Below, piece by piece: positions 1 through 8,671 of a DNA stretch of 64,000 bases (the first letter of the stretch is position 1; the number at the start of each line of letters is the position of its first letter). The translations under genes and the position numbers were made by a program. Origin of the DNA: Pontibacter mucosus. Its GTDB lineage: Bacteria > Bacteroidota > Bacteroidia > Cytophagales > Hymenobacteraceae. Location of the stretch: the NCBI RefSeq assembly GCF_003054055.1, contig NZ_QBKI01000001.1, positions 682,001 through 746,000 of the forward strand. Direction: 5' to 3'. The notes beneath the pieces are model-generated. The model was not told where the DNA came from, ran no database searches, and saw only the letters and a program-made list of their open reading frames with translations.

Positions 1-350
1 TGGCCGCTGACGGTGCGCCGGTAGACATGTATGTAGATGCGATGGACTACAACATGCAGTTCCAGGCCAATACCATTGCAGAGCCGTTCATTCACGATGC
101 CAGCTTCATTAAACTCAGAGACGTGAGCCTGTCTTATGACCTTACGAATGCTTTAAAGAACAACCTGCTGAAAAACAATGTGATCAAAGGTGCTTCAATT
201 GGCGTGGTAGGCAGAAACCTGTGGCTGATGTCTGTATCTGATGATAACAGACACCGTTGGGACCCGTCTGAGCTTTCCAACACCTTCGGGGAGAACAGCC
301 AGTTGCCAGGTACAAGAAGCTATGGTGTAAATGTTAGGTTGACATTCTAA
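1..350 (+). CDS. SusC/RagA family TonB-linked outer membrane protein (3' end only)
   Basis: This is the C-terminal part (about 116 residues) of a SusC/RagA-type TonB-dependent transporter, the barrel that imports ligands captured by a partner SusD lipoprotein. The start lies before the window. The stretch has the late-barrel signature of the family (GRNLWLMS followed by a DNRHRWDPSE segment) and ends in alternating residues with a terminal Phe (NVRLTF), as outer-membrane barrels do for BAM recognition. The susD gene follows after 13 bases, so the two form one transcription unit. The substrate cannot be told from this fragment. Confidence 0.85.
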   Translation, partial: AADGAPVDMYVDAMDYNMQFQANTIAEPFIHDASFIKLRDVSLSYDLTNALKNNLLKNNVIKGASIGVVGRNLWLMSVSDDNRHRWDPSELSNTFGENSQLPGTRSYGVNVRLTF

Positions 351-363
351 AATTACTTGAGAG

Positions 364-1851
364 ATGAAGAAAAAACTTTTATATATGGCATTAGGGCTTG
401 TGCTGGCACAAAGCTTCACTGCCTGCGAAACTGTGGACTTTGGTGACACGAACGAAAACGTGAACGGTCCTAAGGAAGTATACCCGGCTGGTCTGCTGGC
501 CGGGGCTATCGAAACGTTCTCCACCATGACCGGTAGAGATCCTTTCCTGAAACCAACCCTGTACGTACAGTACCAGTCTCAGGTAACGTATACCGACGAG
601 ATGCTGTATGCGGAGACGCCGTCATCCTGGAACACCTATTACGCCCGGATTCTGCCTGCCCTGAACCAGGTTATCTCCTATAACATGGATGAGGACAACC
701 AATTGGACCCTAACCTGCTGGCGCAGGGTGATCCTATGAACCAGGCGGGTGTGGCCATGATCTACAGAGCCATTGTGCTCAAGAGGCTGACCGACACCTG
801 GGGCGATGTCCCTTTCTCAGAAGCTGTGCAGGGCTTGAAGAACCTTACACCGGCTTATGACAAGCAAGAGGACATTTACCGCCAATTGATCGATGACCTG
901 AAAGCCGGCCGCGACATGTTAGATGAGTCTGCTAGCGGGCCGAAAGGGGACCTTATCTATGGCGGAGACGTGGCTAAGTGGAAAAAGCTGGCGAACTCTG
1001 TGCTTCTGCAGGCTTCCCTGCAACTATCAGAAGTTAGCTCCTCAAAAATTAACCCGGCAGAAGAGTTCAGAGCTGCCCTGGCAGACCCGGCGGGCGTGAT
1101 TGAGGATGTGAGTGATGAGGCGTGGTACAAGTTCGATGCCATCGCAGAATACCAGAACCCTTTCAACCCAAACAGAAAGGCTGACTATTTCTTGTCTGCT
1201 GAGTTTGTGGATGCATTTCAGGGAGATGGTGGGGAGTATAACCCTACTTCTAGCAAAACCTATGATGCCAGGATTGAAGTATATTCTAAGAATCCTGCAT
1301 TAGAAGGAGTGCCCTATGGATTTAACGATGCCAGCGGCTCTGGTAAGAACCAGGTGTCTCCTACGCACTTTTGGTCCGCGACAGCTCCTTTACCATTAAT
1401 GACAGCTTCTTATACTTACCTGAACAGGGCTGAGGCAGCTGAAAGAGGCTGGACAGAAGAGGTTGCAGTAGAGATGCTGACAAAAGGCATCAAGCTGTCC
1501 TTCGAATCCCTGGACACTCGCAAAGAGGTAGATATTGCAGAAGATGCAAATGTTTATACTGCTGCACGTCTGGCTGATGCCTTGAGAGTGGGGATGCTTC
1601 AGGTAATTGGGGAAGAAAAATGGAAGACACTGTTCCCGCAGGGCTTTGATGCCTGGGCAGAGTGGAGAAGAACAGGATATCCTAATCTTAAACCGGCCAC
1701 GCACTACCTCAACGATGGCGGTATTGTTAGAAGATACCTGTACCCGATTGACGAGCGCACCCTTAATGCCACAAGCTTTAATGCAGGCATCACAGGCCTC
1801 AAGCCTGCAACCGATAAAAACACCTCCAGAGTGTGGTGGGATGTTGATTAG
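364..1851 (+). CDS. SusD/RagB-family nutrient-binding outer membrane lipoprotein
   Basis: A 495-residue SusD-like lipoprotein, the surface substrate-binding partner of the SusC barrel encoded just upstream. The N-terminus is a lipoprotein signal: basic MKKK, a hydrophobic core, then SFTAC with the lipidated Cys at residue 21. The rest fits the SusD_2-type family in length and in its C-terminal region, where a conserved Trp/Arg-rich segment (WAEWRRTGYP) precedes the YPIDERTLN motif. A strong terminator follows. The ligand is unknown; many members of this subgroup are not linked to polysaccharide enzymes, and no glycosidase gene is nearby. Confidence 0.88.
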   Translation: MKKKLLYMALGLVLAQSFTACETVDFGDTNENVNGPKEVYPAGLLAGAIETFSTMTGRDPFLKPTLYVQYQSQVTYTDEMLYAETPSSWNTYYARILPALNQVISYNMDEDNQLDPNLLAQGDPMNQAGVAMIYRAIVLKRLTDTWGDVPFSEAVQGLKNLTPAYDKQEDIYRQLIDDLKAGRDMLDESASGPKGDLIYGGDVAKWKKLANSVLLQASLQLSEVSSSKINPAEEFRAALADPAGVIEDVSDEAWYKFDAIAEYQNPFNPNRKADYFLSAEFVDAFQGDGGEYNPTSSKTYDARIEVYSKNPALEGVPYGFNDASGSGKNQVSPTHFWSATAPLPLMTASYTYLNRAEAAERGWTEEVAVEMLTKGIKLSFESLDTRKEVDIAEDANVYTAARLADALRVGMLQVIGEEKWKTLFPQGFDAWAEWRRTGYPNLKPATHYLNDGGIVRRYLYPIDERTLNATSFNAGITGLKPATDKNTSRVWWDVD

Positions 1852-1924
1852 TAGGAGCTAAACAGGCTGACATGAACATCAAACAGATAATTCAAGATAC
1901 TAGGTAGTAGTCTTCTTCATTGGA

Positions 1925-1958
1925 AAAAGGCCCTCGGTTTCCGGGGGCCTTTTCTTTT
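1925..1958 (+). terminator. Rho-independent terminator after susC-susD
   Basis: A 13-bp stem (AAAAGGCCCTCGG with a TTT loop and a matching arm, one G-U pair) is followed by a T-rich tail. It lies 73 bases after the susD stop and closes the susC-susD unit. Confidence 0.85.
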
Positions 1959-2033
1959 TCTCAGCAATGGAGCTTGCTGTACTTACATTTTTATACTTTC
2001 TCTGGGACTCTTCCCGCTATACTTTCTTATTGC

Positions 2034-2750
2034 TTATTTGTAAATCAAAAATACCGCCGGCTGCTTGTGGATGTCCGGGAGCTTGCCGCGCCACTGGTTT
2101 ATACTTTTGGTTTGGATAAACTCGTGCTCCGGTGAGGTGATGTTGGCGGCGATGCAGAGTTTGGTGTCGGGATGCAGGGTGACGAGCAGGTCTTCGAGCA
2201 GCTTGTTGTTGCGGTAGGGCGTCTCCATGAAAATCTGCGTCTGGTTGCGCTGCTGCATTTCCTTTTCCAACTGACGCAGCGCCTGCAGCCTGTCGCGCTT
2301 TTCGATGGGCAGGTACCCATGGAAACAGAACTGCTGGCCGTTAAAGCCGCTGGCCATTAAACTCAGAAGTATAGCCGAAGGACCGGCAAAGGGCACTACT
2401 TTTATACTTTTCTGGTGGGCATACTTTACTACTTCGGCTCCGGGGTCGGCAATGCCGGGGCAGCCCGCCTCCGAGATAATGCCGGCATCCACCCCTTGCT
2501 CCAGCAGTGGCTTTAAAGAAGCCTGCACCTGGGCCGGCATGGCATCCTTGTCCACCTGTACGAATGTTAGCTGCTCAATCACCAATTCCGGGCAAATGCT
2601 TTTCACATAGCGGCGGGCCGTGCGCAGGTTCTCCACAATAAAGTAGGTCAGGTGCTGCACCGTGTCCTTTACCTGCGGCGAGATTACCTGGTCCTGCGTA
2701 TCCTCTGCCAGTATGGTCGGGATTAAGTATAAAGTTCCGGTCTTTTTCAT
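2034..2750 (-). CDS. RsmI-like SAM-dependent methyltransferase (tetrapyrrole methylase fold)
   Basis: A 238-residue protein of the tetrapyrrole/diphthine methylase superfamily, closest in pattern to RsmI (2'-O-methylation of 16S rRNA C1402). The N-terminus GTLYLIPT and the segment SEAGCPGIADPG (about residues 91-102) match the RsmI SDAGTPxxSDPG glycine-rich SAM-binding motif; PFAGPSAILLSLMASG (about 118-133) matches the second conserved block. It is shorter than RsmI (about 280 residues) because the C-terminal part is missing. It may therefore be the Bacteroidota-specific paralogue rather than RsmI itself, and the target is not certain. Confidence 0.8.
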   Translation of the reverse strand: MKKTGTLYLIPTILAEDTQDQVISPQVKDTVQHLTYFIVENLRTARRYVKSICPELVIEQLTFVQVDKDAMPAQVQASLKPLLEQGVDAGIISEAGCPGIADPGAEVVKYAHQKSIKVVPFAGPSAILLSLMASGFNGQQFCFHGYLPIEKRDRLQALRQLEKEMQQRNQTQIFMETPYRNNKLLEDLLVTLHPDTKLCIAANITSPEHEFIQTKSINQWRGKLPDIHKQPAVFLIYK

Positions 2751-2754
2751 AGTA

Positions 2755-2762
2755 CAAAGGTA
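2755..2762 (-). promoter_or_regulatory. Candidate -7 box TACCTTTG for the RsmI-like gene
   Basis: On the minus strand TACCTTTG matches the Bacteroidota sigma-A -7 consensus TAnnTTTG, four bases upstream of the ATG at 2750. This implies a very short or leaderless transcript. No clear -33 TTTG is seen, so confidence is limited. Confidence 0.35.
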
Positions 2763-2806
2763 ACTACATTGTTGGAATGCTAAATCGCTGGGAGAAGCTG
2801 CAAAGT

Positions 2807-2840
2807 AAAACTGCCACCGCTTTGGGGCAGTGGCAGTTTT
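2807..2840 (-). terminator. Hairpin terminator downstream of the alpha/beta hydrolase
   Basis: Inverted arms at 2807-2820 and 2827-2840 (core AAAACTGCCAC) pair at 13 of 14 positions and are flanked by A and T runs. It lies between two minus-strand genes and can stop transcripts from the hydrolase at 2967. Confidence 0.65.
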
Positions 2841-2846
2841 ATCCGG

Positions 2847-2966
2847 ATCCGGACTTTAGGATTAGAAGATTAACAGGATAGTGAGCAAAGTATAACTTAG
2901 ATGCTGTACTTTAATCTAGCTTTATACTTTAATCCTTAGCATCCTTAAATCCCATAAATCTTAGTC
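2847..2966. repeat. Degenerate AATCCT-word repeat tract
   Basis: The spacer contains words related to TTAATCCT/AGGATTAA in both orientations: around 2852-2879 (TTAGGATTAGAAGATTAAC) and 2930-2966 (AATCCTTAGCATCCTTAAAT). They form imperfect inverted arms just past the hydrolase stop codon. It resembles the low-complexity intergenic repeat words seen in Cytophagales spacers; function unknown. Confidence 0.4.
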
Positions 2967-3737
2967 CTAGTTGGTTTCTAAGAACCTGGTAACCAGGTTG
3001 TATACTTCGTCTGGCGCCTCGGCATGCACCCAGTGGCCAACACCCGGAATAGTTTCTACTTCTACCAGCGTAAAGAGGTGCTCGATATTGCCGTAGATGT
3101 CTTCCTGCTTGATGTAGCCCGAGCGGCCCCCTTTTATGAACAGGGCGTTCTTTTTAAAAGGCGTATCAGAGGTGATGGCAGCGGCGATATGGTCGTAGTT
3201 GTTACAGATGGCATCCAGGTTCATGCGCCAGCCAAAGGTATTGTCCTCTTTGCGGTAGAGGTTTTTCATCAGGAAAAGGCGCACATCCTCTTCCTTTATA
3301 CTTTGCGCCAGCTGCTTATCTATCTCGCCCCGGCTGGTGGCCGTGCTCAGGTCCACCGACTGCAGGGCGTTGATGATCTCGTCGTGGTGCGGCGGGTAGG
3401 CCTTGGGGGCAATGTCTACCACAATCAGTTTGGTAATGCGGGTAGGATACTTGAGCGCATATTGCATGGCTACCTTGCCGCCCATGGAGTGGCCCATGAT
3501 AGCCGGAGTAGGGATGCCTAATTCGTCCACCAGGCGCAGCACGTCGTCGGCCATCACGTCGTAGTTGTGTTCCTCGTTGTGCGGCGAACGGCCGTGGTTG
3601 CGCAGGTCTACCAGAAATACGTTGTAGTGTTCTGCCAGTCGTTTGGCCAAGGTAGCCCAGTTATCCAATGTGCCAAACAAGCCATGCAGAATCAGCAGCG
3701 GCTGGCCGTGGCCCATTTCTTTATAGTGTAATTTCAT
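2967..3737 (-). CDS. Alpha/beta hydrolase (YbfF-type esterase family)
   Basis: A 256-residue cytoplasmic alpha/beta-hydrolase. It has the oxyanion-hole motif HGLFGTLDNW (residues 18-27), the nucleophile elbow GHSMGG with Ser84, and a C-terminal catalytic His in GVGHWVHAE near residue 235. LVDLRNHGRSPH (43-53) is typical of the YbfF/ABHD11 subgroup of short acyl esterases. No signal peptide. The physiological substrate is not known. Its ATG at 3737 lies 49 bases downstream of the neighbouring hypothetical gene, so read-through from the sel genes is possible. Confidence 0.85.
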   Translation of the reverse strand: MKLHYKEMGHGQPLLILHGLFGTLDNWATLAKRLAEHYNVFLVDLRNHGRSPHNEEHNYDVMADDVLRLVDELGIPTPAIMGHSMGGKVAMQYALKYPTRITKLIVVDIAPKAYPPHHDEIINALQSVDLSTATSRGEIDKQLAQSIKEEDVRLFLMKNLYRKEDNTFGWRMNLDAICNNYDHIAAAITSDTPFKKNALFIKGGRSGYIKQEDIYGNIEHLFTLVEVETIPGVGHWVHAEAPDEVYNLVTRFLETN

Positions 3738-3786
3738 TTCGTTGTAGTTAATATAGGTAATGCTTACGAAAGTATAAGTGGTAAGA

Positions 3787-4437
3787 TTAGTCTATAGTTG
3801 CTATGGGTCGTCTGGTAATTTGAGTTATAGTTAAAGTTATTAGGATAGCTAAAAGCGCTATAGTTGGCCAAAGTTTTTGTATGCCTGTACTATAAGTATG
3901 GAGCGTGTTTTGAAATTGCTCAAAAATAGTTAGTTGTTTTGCAGCGGGCGGCACAACTATAACATCATCACATAAAAGGCATTCAGTGGGTATAGGAATT
4001 TCCTCCATAACTCGCTTGGGTGGAGCAGGATAAGATACCCAAAGGTTATTCCCATATGGTAAAACACTTCTAATGTCTTCTTTTTTGAAGTAATTTATTA
4101 GACCTACAAATGAGCCATATGAAGCAGAGTCTTGAAATGTAAATTGAATGCCGTTAAGCGTATCTTCTGAAGCATATAATTTTTTGATAAACAGCTTAGC
4201 ATTCTCGAGTGCAACATTATCTTTAATTACATTGCCTGTAAGTATAACTTGTTCATAATTCCGTTCGGGGAAATGCCAGTGACTACTAAAACTTGGATTC
4301 CAGAAATTAATCTCAATAACTCTTAAATCCAGCTTCTGAATTTCCTTCCTCCCGAAATAAACCAACAGCAAAGGCAACAGGACCAAGCTAATTAGCCCCG
4401 GTACATAGTATAGCTTCTTATACTTGCCTCTGCTCAT
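3787..4437 (-). CDS. Hypothetical membrane protein, two transmembrane segments
   Basis: I do not recognise this 216-residue protein. It has an N-terminal hydrophobic segment (about residues 12-29, LISLVLLPLLLVYF), a polar middle with a CxxC-like pair (ECLLCDD near 139-145), and a C-terminal transmembrane segment (about 190-208) ending in Arg residues. The middle domain is probably periplasmic. It starts 8 bases after selD and is likely co-transcribed, but its DNA is clearly more AT-rich than selD and selU, which suggests later arrival. No selenium-related motif is visible. Confidence 0.65.
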   Translation of the reverse strand: MSRGKYKKLYYVPGLISLVLLPLLLVYFGRKEIQKLDLRVIEINFWNPSFSSHWHFPERNYEQVILTGNVIKDNVALENAKLFIKKLYASEDTLNGIQFTFQDSASYGSFVGLINYFKKEDIRSVLPYGNNLWVSYPAPPKRVMEEIPIPTECLLCDDVIVVPPAAKQLTIFEQFQNTLHTYSTGIQKLWPTIALLAILITLTITQITRRPIATID

Positions 4438-4445
4438 TTTTATAC

Positions 4446-5498
4446 TTACACGACTCTTATCAACTTCCCGCCATTCTTCCGCTCGGTTAGCACGCCCAGT
4501 GGCTCCAGTTGCAGGTTATACTTTTCAAAAATTGCCAGTACTTCCTCGCGGCCTACCGGGTCAACCGCCACTAGTAGGCCGCCGCTGGTTTGCGGGTCGC
4601 AGAGCAGGTGCTTTTGGTCTGGGGTGAGGGCGGCTAGCTTATGACCGTAGCTGTCGAAGTTGCGGTGGGTGCCGCCGGGGATGGCTTTCTGCGCCAGGTA
4701 CTCCAGCGCCTCCGGAATAACGGGCACTTTATCAAAGTATACTTCAGCGCTCAGGTTACTGCCCTCGCACATCTCCGAAAGGTGGCCCATCAAACCGAAA
4801 CCGGTGACGTCGGTCATGGCTTTTACCTGCGGCAGCTGCCCCAGTTCTGCCCCAATCTTGTTGAGCTGCATCATCTGCTGCGGAGCCAGCTGCGCGTGCT
4901 CGGGTTTTAAGATGGCTTTCTTCTGGGCGGTAGAAAGGATGCCCACGCCCAGTGGTTTGGTTAAGTATAGCTCGCAGCCAGCAGTGGCCGTGTCGTTGCG
5001 CTTCAGATTTTGGATATCCACCATGCCGGTCACGGCCAGTCCGAAGATGGGCTCGGGGCTGTCGATGCTGTGGCCACCGGCCAGCGGAATACCTGCCTCG
5101 TGGCAGATGCTGCGGCTACCTTCTATCACGCGCTTGGCTACTTCCGGGGCCAGCTTGTCGATGGGCCAGCCCAGCACTGCGATAGCCATCATAGGCGTGC
5201 CGCCCATGGCATACACGTCCGAAATGGCGTTGGCCGAGGCAATCCTTCCGAAATCATAGGCATCATCCACAATCGGCATGAAGAAATCGGTGGTGCTGAT
5301 AACGGCGCGGCCCTGGCCGATGTCGTACACAGCGGCATCGTCGCGGGAGCTGTTTCCCACCAGCAAATTCTTCTCCTCGGGGTAGGTGATGTCAGAATGC
5401 AGGATAGCATCGAGTACTTTGGGGGATATTTTGCAGCCGCAGCCAGCGCCGTGGCTGTACTGGGTCAGTCTTATACTTTCGGTGGATGTTTCTTCCAT
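4446..5498 (-). CDS. selD: Selenide, water dikinase
   Basis: A 350-residue SelD, which makes selenophosphate from selenide and ATP. The N-terminal catalytic loop GAGCGCK is present, with Cys20 and Lys23 matching the essential Cys17 and Lys20 of E. coli SelD; the catalytic position is Cys rather than selenocysteine. The ATP-binding AIR-synthase-like core ([35 protein letters not shown]) and the C-terminal [11 protein letters not shown] motif follow. It lies 2 bases after selU in the same operon, so its product here most plausibly feeds tRNA selenation. Confidence 0.95.
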   Translation of the reverse strand: MEETSTESIRLTQYSHGAGCGCKISPKVLDAILHSDITYPEEKNLLVGNSSRDDAAVYDIGQGRAVISTTDFFMPIVDDAYDFGRIASANAISDVYAMGGTPMMAIAVLGWPIDKLAPEVAKRVIEGSRSICHEAGIPLAGGHSIDSPEPIFGLAVTGMVDIQNLKRNDTATAGCELYLTKPLGVGILSTAQKKAILKPEHAQLAPQQMMQLNKIGAELGQLPQVKAMTDVTGFGLMGHLSEMCEGSNLSAEVYFDKVPVIPEALEYLAQKAIPGGTHRNFDSYGHKLAALTPDQKHLLCDPQTSGGLLVAVDPVGREEVLAIFEKYNLQLEPLGVLTERKNGGKLIRVV

Positions 5499-5500
5499 GG

Positions 5501-6529
5501 TTAAAGCAGGTTATGTTTTTTGGCAAAGGCTACCACCAGGGCAGCGTTTTCTTCGGGGTCTATACCAGGCAGCTCCAGCGGCAGCACGTGCTGCTTTTTG
5601 GCCAGGTCATAAGTATAGGCTTTGTCGTAATACGTCAGGGCGATTTCCACCATCTTCTCCATATCCCCATCCGAGATGGCAGCCAGGGCTTCTTTGGTAG
5701 CCAAGCCGCCCAGGCGCTTTTTGATTTTCAGGATGGCGGTGGCAAGTATGGCTTCGTCGGTACGGCAATACTCCTGGGCCAGTTTCTGTACCCGGAGCTT
5801 ATGGGGCACCTGCAGCATAATGGTCGGCGCGGCCTGCATCTGGTCGAAGAGCGGTTTGGGCAACTGTACTTTGCCGATGGTGATGCTTTCATCCTCCAGC
5901 CACAGCGGTAGCTGGGCATCCAGCTGCAGCAGCTCTGTGCCCAGCAGGTTCTCGAAGTGCTCGGTGGAAGGCTGAAGGGGCATGCCTATACTTCCGAAGG
6001 CGGATCCTTTGTGGCTGGCAAGCTTTTCCAGGTCTATACTTTGCTGGCCATGCTGGTGCAAGTATGGCAGGAGATCGGTTTTGCCGCTACCTGTGTGGCC
6101 GCTAAGTATAACCAACCGGCGGGGCTTCTCGAACTCGGCCTGCACCAAGCGGCGAAAAGCTTTGTAGCCTCCCTTCAGCAAGTATACCTCAAACCCCGAA
6201 AAACCCAGCAGCCAGGCCATCGCCCCGCTGCGCATGCCGCCACGCCAGCAATGCACCAGCACCTCTTTGTTTTTAGCCAGCTTGCCCGCCTCCTTCACAA
6301 AGCCTGACATACGCGGACCAAATAAATCCAGGCCAATCAGTACCGCCGGGTCGTGGCCCTGTTGTTTATAGGCGGTGCCTACCTTGGCGCGCTGGGCATC
6401 ATCAAAAATAGGGAAGGAGTGTGCCGCAGGAATATGACCGGCCGCATACTCTTTGGGAGCGCGCACGTCCAGCACAGGCAGCTGTTTTGCCCTCTGCAGA
6501 AACTCCTGTATGCCGATGCTGTGGACCAT
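5501..6529 (-). CDS. mnmH: tRNA 2-selenouridine synthase
   Basis: A 342-residue SelU/MnmH that converts 2-thiouridine to 2-selenouridine at tRNA wobble position 34 using selenophosphate. An N-terminal rhodanese domain carries the catalytic Cys94 in [10 protein letters not shown]-terminal P-loop domain has GHTGSGKT at residues 144-151. Length is normal for the family. The gene starts directly after the pdxJ stop and is followed 2 bases later by selD, its selenophosphate supplier, which is the expected functional pair. Confidence 0.94.
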   Translation of the reverse strand: MVHSIGIQEFLQRAKQLPVLDVRAPKEYAAGHIPAAHSFPIFDDAQRAKVGTAYKQQGHDPAVLIGLDLFGPRMSGFVKEAGKLAKNKEVLVHCWRGGMRSGAMAWLLGFSGFEVYLLKGGYKAFRRLVQAEFEKPRRLVILSGHTGSGKTDLLPYLHQHGQQSIDLEKLASHKGSAFGSIGMPLQPSTEHFENLLGTELLQLDAQLPLWLEDESITIGKVQLPKPLFDQMQAAPTIMLQVPHKLRVQKLAQEYCRTDEAILATAILKIKKRLGGLATKEALAAISDGDMEKMVEIALTYYDKAYTYDLAKKQHVLPLELPGIDPEENAALVVAFAKKHNLL

Positions 6530-7243
6530 CTACTTGAGCTGGCGGAGGTAGAGCTGGATCGTATTCTCCAGCCCTAAGTATAGCGCATCGCAAATCAGGG
6601 CGTGGCCGATGCTAACTTCCAGCAGGCCGGGCAGCGTATCATGCAGGTACTTGAGGTTGTCCAGGTCCAGGTCGTGGCCAGCATTCAGGCCGATGCCGTA
6701 CTCCTGCGCCTTCAGGGCAGCCTTCAGGTATGGCGCGATGGCCTCTTCACGGTTCTTGTGGTAATTAACCGCATAGGCCTCGGTGTATAGCTCCACGCGG
6801 TCCGTCTCCACCAGGGCGGCTCCCTCGATGATACTTTCCACCGGATCCACGAAAATAGACGTGCGGATGCCGAGTTCTTTCAGCTCCAGGATCACATCGG
6901 TCAGAAAGTCCTTGTGCTTGAGGGTATCCCAGCCGGCGTTGGAGGTGATGGCATCCGGGGCGTCGGGCACGAGCGTGGCCTGCGCGGGCTTAATCTCCTT
7001 CACCAGCTTCAGAAACTCCGGTGTGGGGTTGCCTTCGATGTTGAACTCGGTGGTGACTACCTCCTTCAGGTCGTACACGTCGCGGTAGCGGATGTGGCGC
7101 TCGTCGGGGCGTGGGTGCACCGTGATGCCTTGTGCTCCGAAGCGCTCGCAGTCCTTGGCCGCCTGCACTACATTTGGCCTGTCGCCGCCGCGGGCATTCC
7201 GCAGCGTGGCAATTTTGTTTATATTTACACTCAGCTTTGTCAT
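6530..7243 (-). CDS. pdxJ: Pyridoxine 5'-phosphate synthase
   Basis: PdxJ condenses 1-deoxyxylulose 5-phosphate with 3-amino-2-oxopropyl phosphate in pyridoxal phosphate synthesis. The TIM-barrel begins with [15 protein letters not shown] and has [14 protein letters not shown] carrying conserved phosphate- and substrate-binding residues; [10 protein letters not shown] and EVSIGHAL lie near the C-terminus. I chose the ATG at 7243 because family members begin with the Ser-Val-Asn-Ile-Asn strand; an upstream ATG at 7279 would add 12 residues of no family character. It is the first gene of the pdxJ-selU-selD run; MnmH begins at the next base after its stop. Confidence 0.92.
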   Translation of the reverse strand: MTKLSVNINKIATLRNARGGDRPNVVQAAKDCERFGAQGITVHPRPDERHIRYRDVYDLKEVVTTEFNIEGNPTPEFLKLVKEIKPAQATLVPDAPDAITSNAGWDTLKHKDFLTDVILELKELGIRTSIFVDPVESIIEGAALVETDRVELYTEAYAVNYHKNREEAIAPYLKAALKAQEYGIGLNAGHDLDLDNLKYLHDTLPGLLEVSIGHALICDALYLGLENTIQLYLRQLK

Positions 7244-7404
7244 GGCTCTTTTTTCGGGCCGCAGCCCTGTTGTTATCATACGAGTTTAGAATGACTAAAT
7301 TAGTGGAATTTTATGTAAGATGACAGTAGGCGGATATGGCCTTTGGAGCTGGTAGCCACGTAAGCAATAGCATCTCAATCAGATAAAGTATAAAACCAAA
7401 AACT

Positions 7405-7866
7405 ATGACGCTAAAACAACGCATCGATGCGGACATCAAACAGGCAATGTTGGCCAAGGATAAAGCCCGCTTGCAGGCGCTCAGAGGTATAAAGTCGCTG
7501 ATTATGCTGGCCGAAACCGAGAAGGGCGGCACCGAAGGCATCGATCAGGCCACCGAGCTCAAGCTGCTGACCAAAGCCGCCAAACAACGCCGCGAATCGG
7601 CAGAACTGTACGCCCAGCAGGGCCGCGCCGACCTGGAGCAGATAGAAATGGCTGAGCTGGCCGTGATTGAAGAGTACCTGCCCAAGCAACTGGACGAGGG
7701 CGACCTGCGCATACGCCTAGTAGAGATTATCCAGCGGGTGGGCGCCACCGGCCCCTCCGACCTGGGCAAAGTGATGGGCGTAGCCTCCAAAGAGCTGGCC
7801 GGCCAGGCTGACGGACGCGCCATTTCTCAGGCAGTAAGCGACCTGCTGAATAATACCGATTTTTAA
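7405..7866 (+). CDS. GatB/YqeY domain protein
   Basis: A 153-residue soluble YqeY-family protein, related to the tRNA-binding C-terminal domain of GatB. Typical features are KQRIDADIKQAMLAKDKARLQALRGIKS at the start, the YLPKQLDE segment (about residues 90-97), and the end region GKVMGVASKELAGQADGRAISQAV. Members are thought to act in tRNA-related processes, but no reaction is established. A pair of hairpins follows the stop. Confidence 0.88.
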   Translation: MTLKQRIDADIKQAMLAKDKARLQALRGIKSLIMLAETEKGGTEGIDQATELKLLTKAAKQRRESAELYAQQGRADLEQIEMAELAVIEEYLPKQLDEGDLRIRLVEIIQRVGATGPSDLGKVMGVASKELAGQADGRAISQAVSDLLNNTDF

Positions 7867-7878
7867 AGTATAAATTTG

Positions 7879-7960
7879 CAGTTGTTGCCGCCATTCTTCC
7901 AGGGCGGCAACAACTGTAGCTTTCGGGCAAAGTATGGCTGGGCTATACTTTGCCCGAAAG
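7879..7960. repeat. Two consecutive perfect hairpins after the yqeY-type gene
   Basis: Hairpin 1 pairs 7879-7892 with 7903-7916 (14 bp, CAGTTGTTGCCGCC). Hairpin 2 pairs 7920-7935 with 7945-7960 (16 bp, CTTTCGGGCAAAGTAT). Neither is followed by a T run, so classical termination is uncertain; they could be mRNA-end stabilisers. Hairpin 2 carries the window-wide AAGTAT/ATACTT word at its loop edge in both arms. Confidence 0.7.
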
Positions 7961-7996
7961 TATGAAGTGCTGCTACTTCCACCCTTTTTATAGATT

Positions 7997-8515
7997 ATGA
8001 GTATGTTTGACATTTTTCTGGCTATTCCGATTGCCTATGGCGCCTTCATGGGTTTCCGGAAGGGCCTGCTGCTGGAGCTGGTGTCGCTGGTGGCGCTGGT
8101 GCTGGCTATACTTGGCGGCCTGAAACTGCTGGACACGGCCCTGCCCCTGATGGCCGGTTTTATTGGCGACGCGCACGGGCTCTTGCCCTACGTTACCTTC
8201 CTGGTCGTTTTCGTGGGCATCATCCTGCTCATCCACCTGGGCGGCCTGCTGCTTAAAAAAGTAGTGGACTTTACCCCCTTCGGTTTGTTCGACAACGTGC
8301 TGGGCGCCATACTGGGCGGCCTGAAGTGGTGCCTGGCCCTGAGCCTGCTGCTCTACGTGTCAGACATGGCTGGCATCAGCGTGTCTAAAGATACAGCGGC
8401 GGCCTCGATGATTTACCCGGTGGTACTCAAAACCACTCCTTACGCCCTCGACATCCTGAGCTACGTGCTCCCGTTCATCAAAGCCCTCATCACCTCGGTT
8501 AGGCAACACTTTTAG
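7997..8515 (+). CDS. CvpA family membrane protein
   Basis: A 172-residue inner-membrane protein of the CvpA family (colicin V production accessory proteins). It has four hydrophobic segments at about residues 3-20, 27-45, 60-85 and 104-125, and the family's MGFRKGLLLEL and LDNVLGAxLGGLKW-type motifs (here FDNVLGAILGGLKW, residues 97-110). The family's molecular role is poorly defined; it is linked to envelope homeostasis. The next gene (glutamine amidotransferase) follows a repeat-bearing 156-bp spacer. Confidence 0.88.
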   Translation: MSMFDIFLAIPIAYGAFMGFRKGLLLELVSLVALVLAILGGLKLLDTALPLMAGFIGDAHGLLPYVTFLVVFVGIILLIHLGGLLLKKVVDFTPFGLFDNVLGAILGGLKWCLALSLLLYVSDMAGISVSKDTAAASMIYPVVLKTTPYALDILSYVLPFIKALITSVRQHF

Positions 8516-8671
8516 GAGTTTAAGAGTTGGGGAGTTAGAGAGTTTAGGAGTTATAGTTGCTTAATATGATATTCATACTTTGCAGCAGCTCCCGGAATCC
8601 ATTTGACGACAATGAGAACAAAGGCTTATACTTCATTAACTCTCTAATTCTCTAACTCCTAAACTCTCCCC
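8514..8671. repeat. GAGTT/AACTC tract pair ending at a start codon
   Basis: Purine-rich words (GAGTTTAAGAGTTGGGGAG) at 8516-8552 face complementary pyrimidine-rich words (AACTCTCTAATTCTCTAAC) at 8638-8671, forming a loose inverted pair. The right tract ends directly at the ATG of the next gene (8672). The same words recur at 12657-12692 and 35023-35350. Confidence 0.75.

Noticed and set aside
8514..8671. GAGTT/AACTC repeats as a possible CRISPR array
   Set aside because: Units are short, degenerate and without unique spacers of constant length; no cas genes are near.
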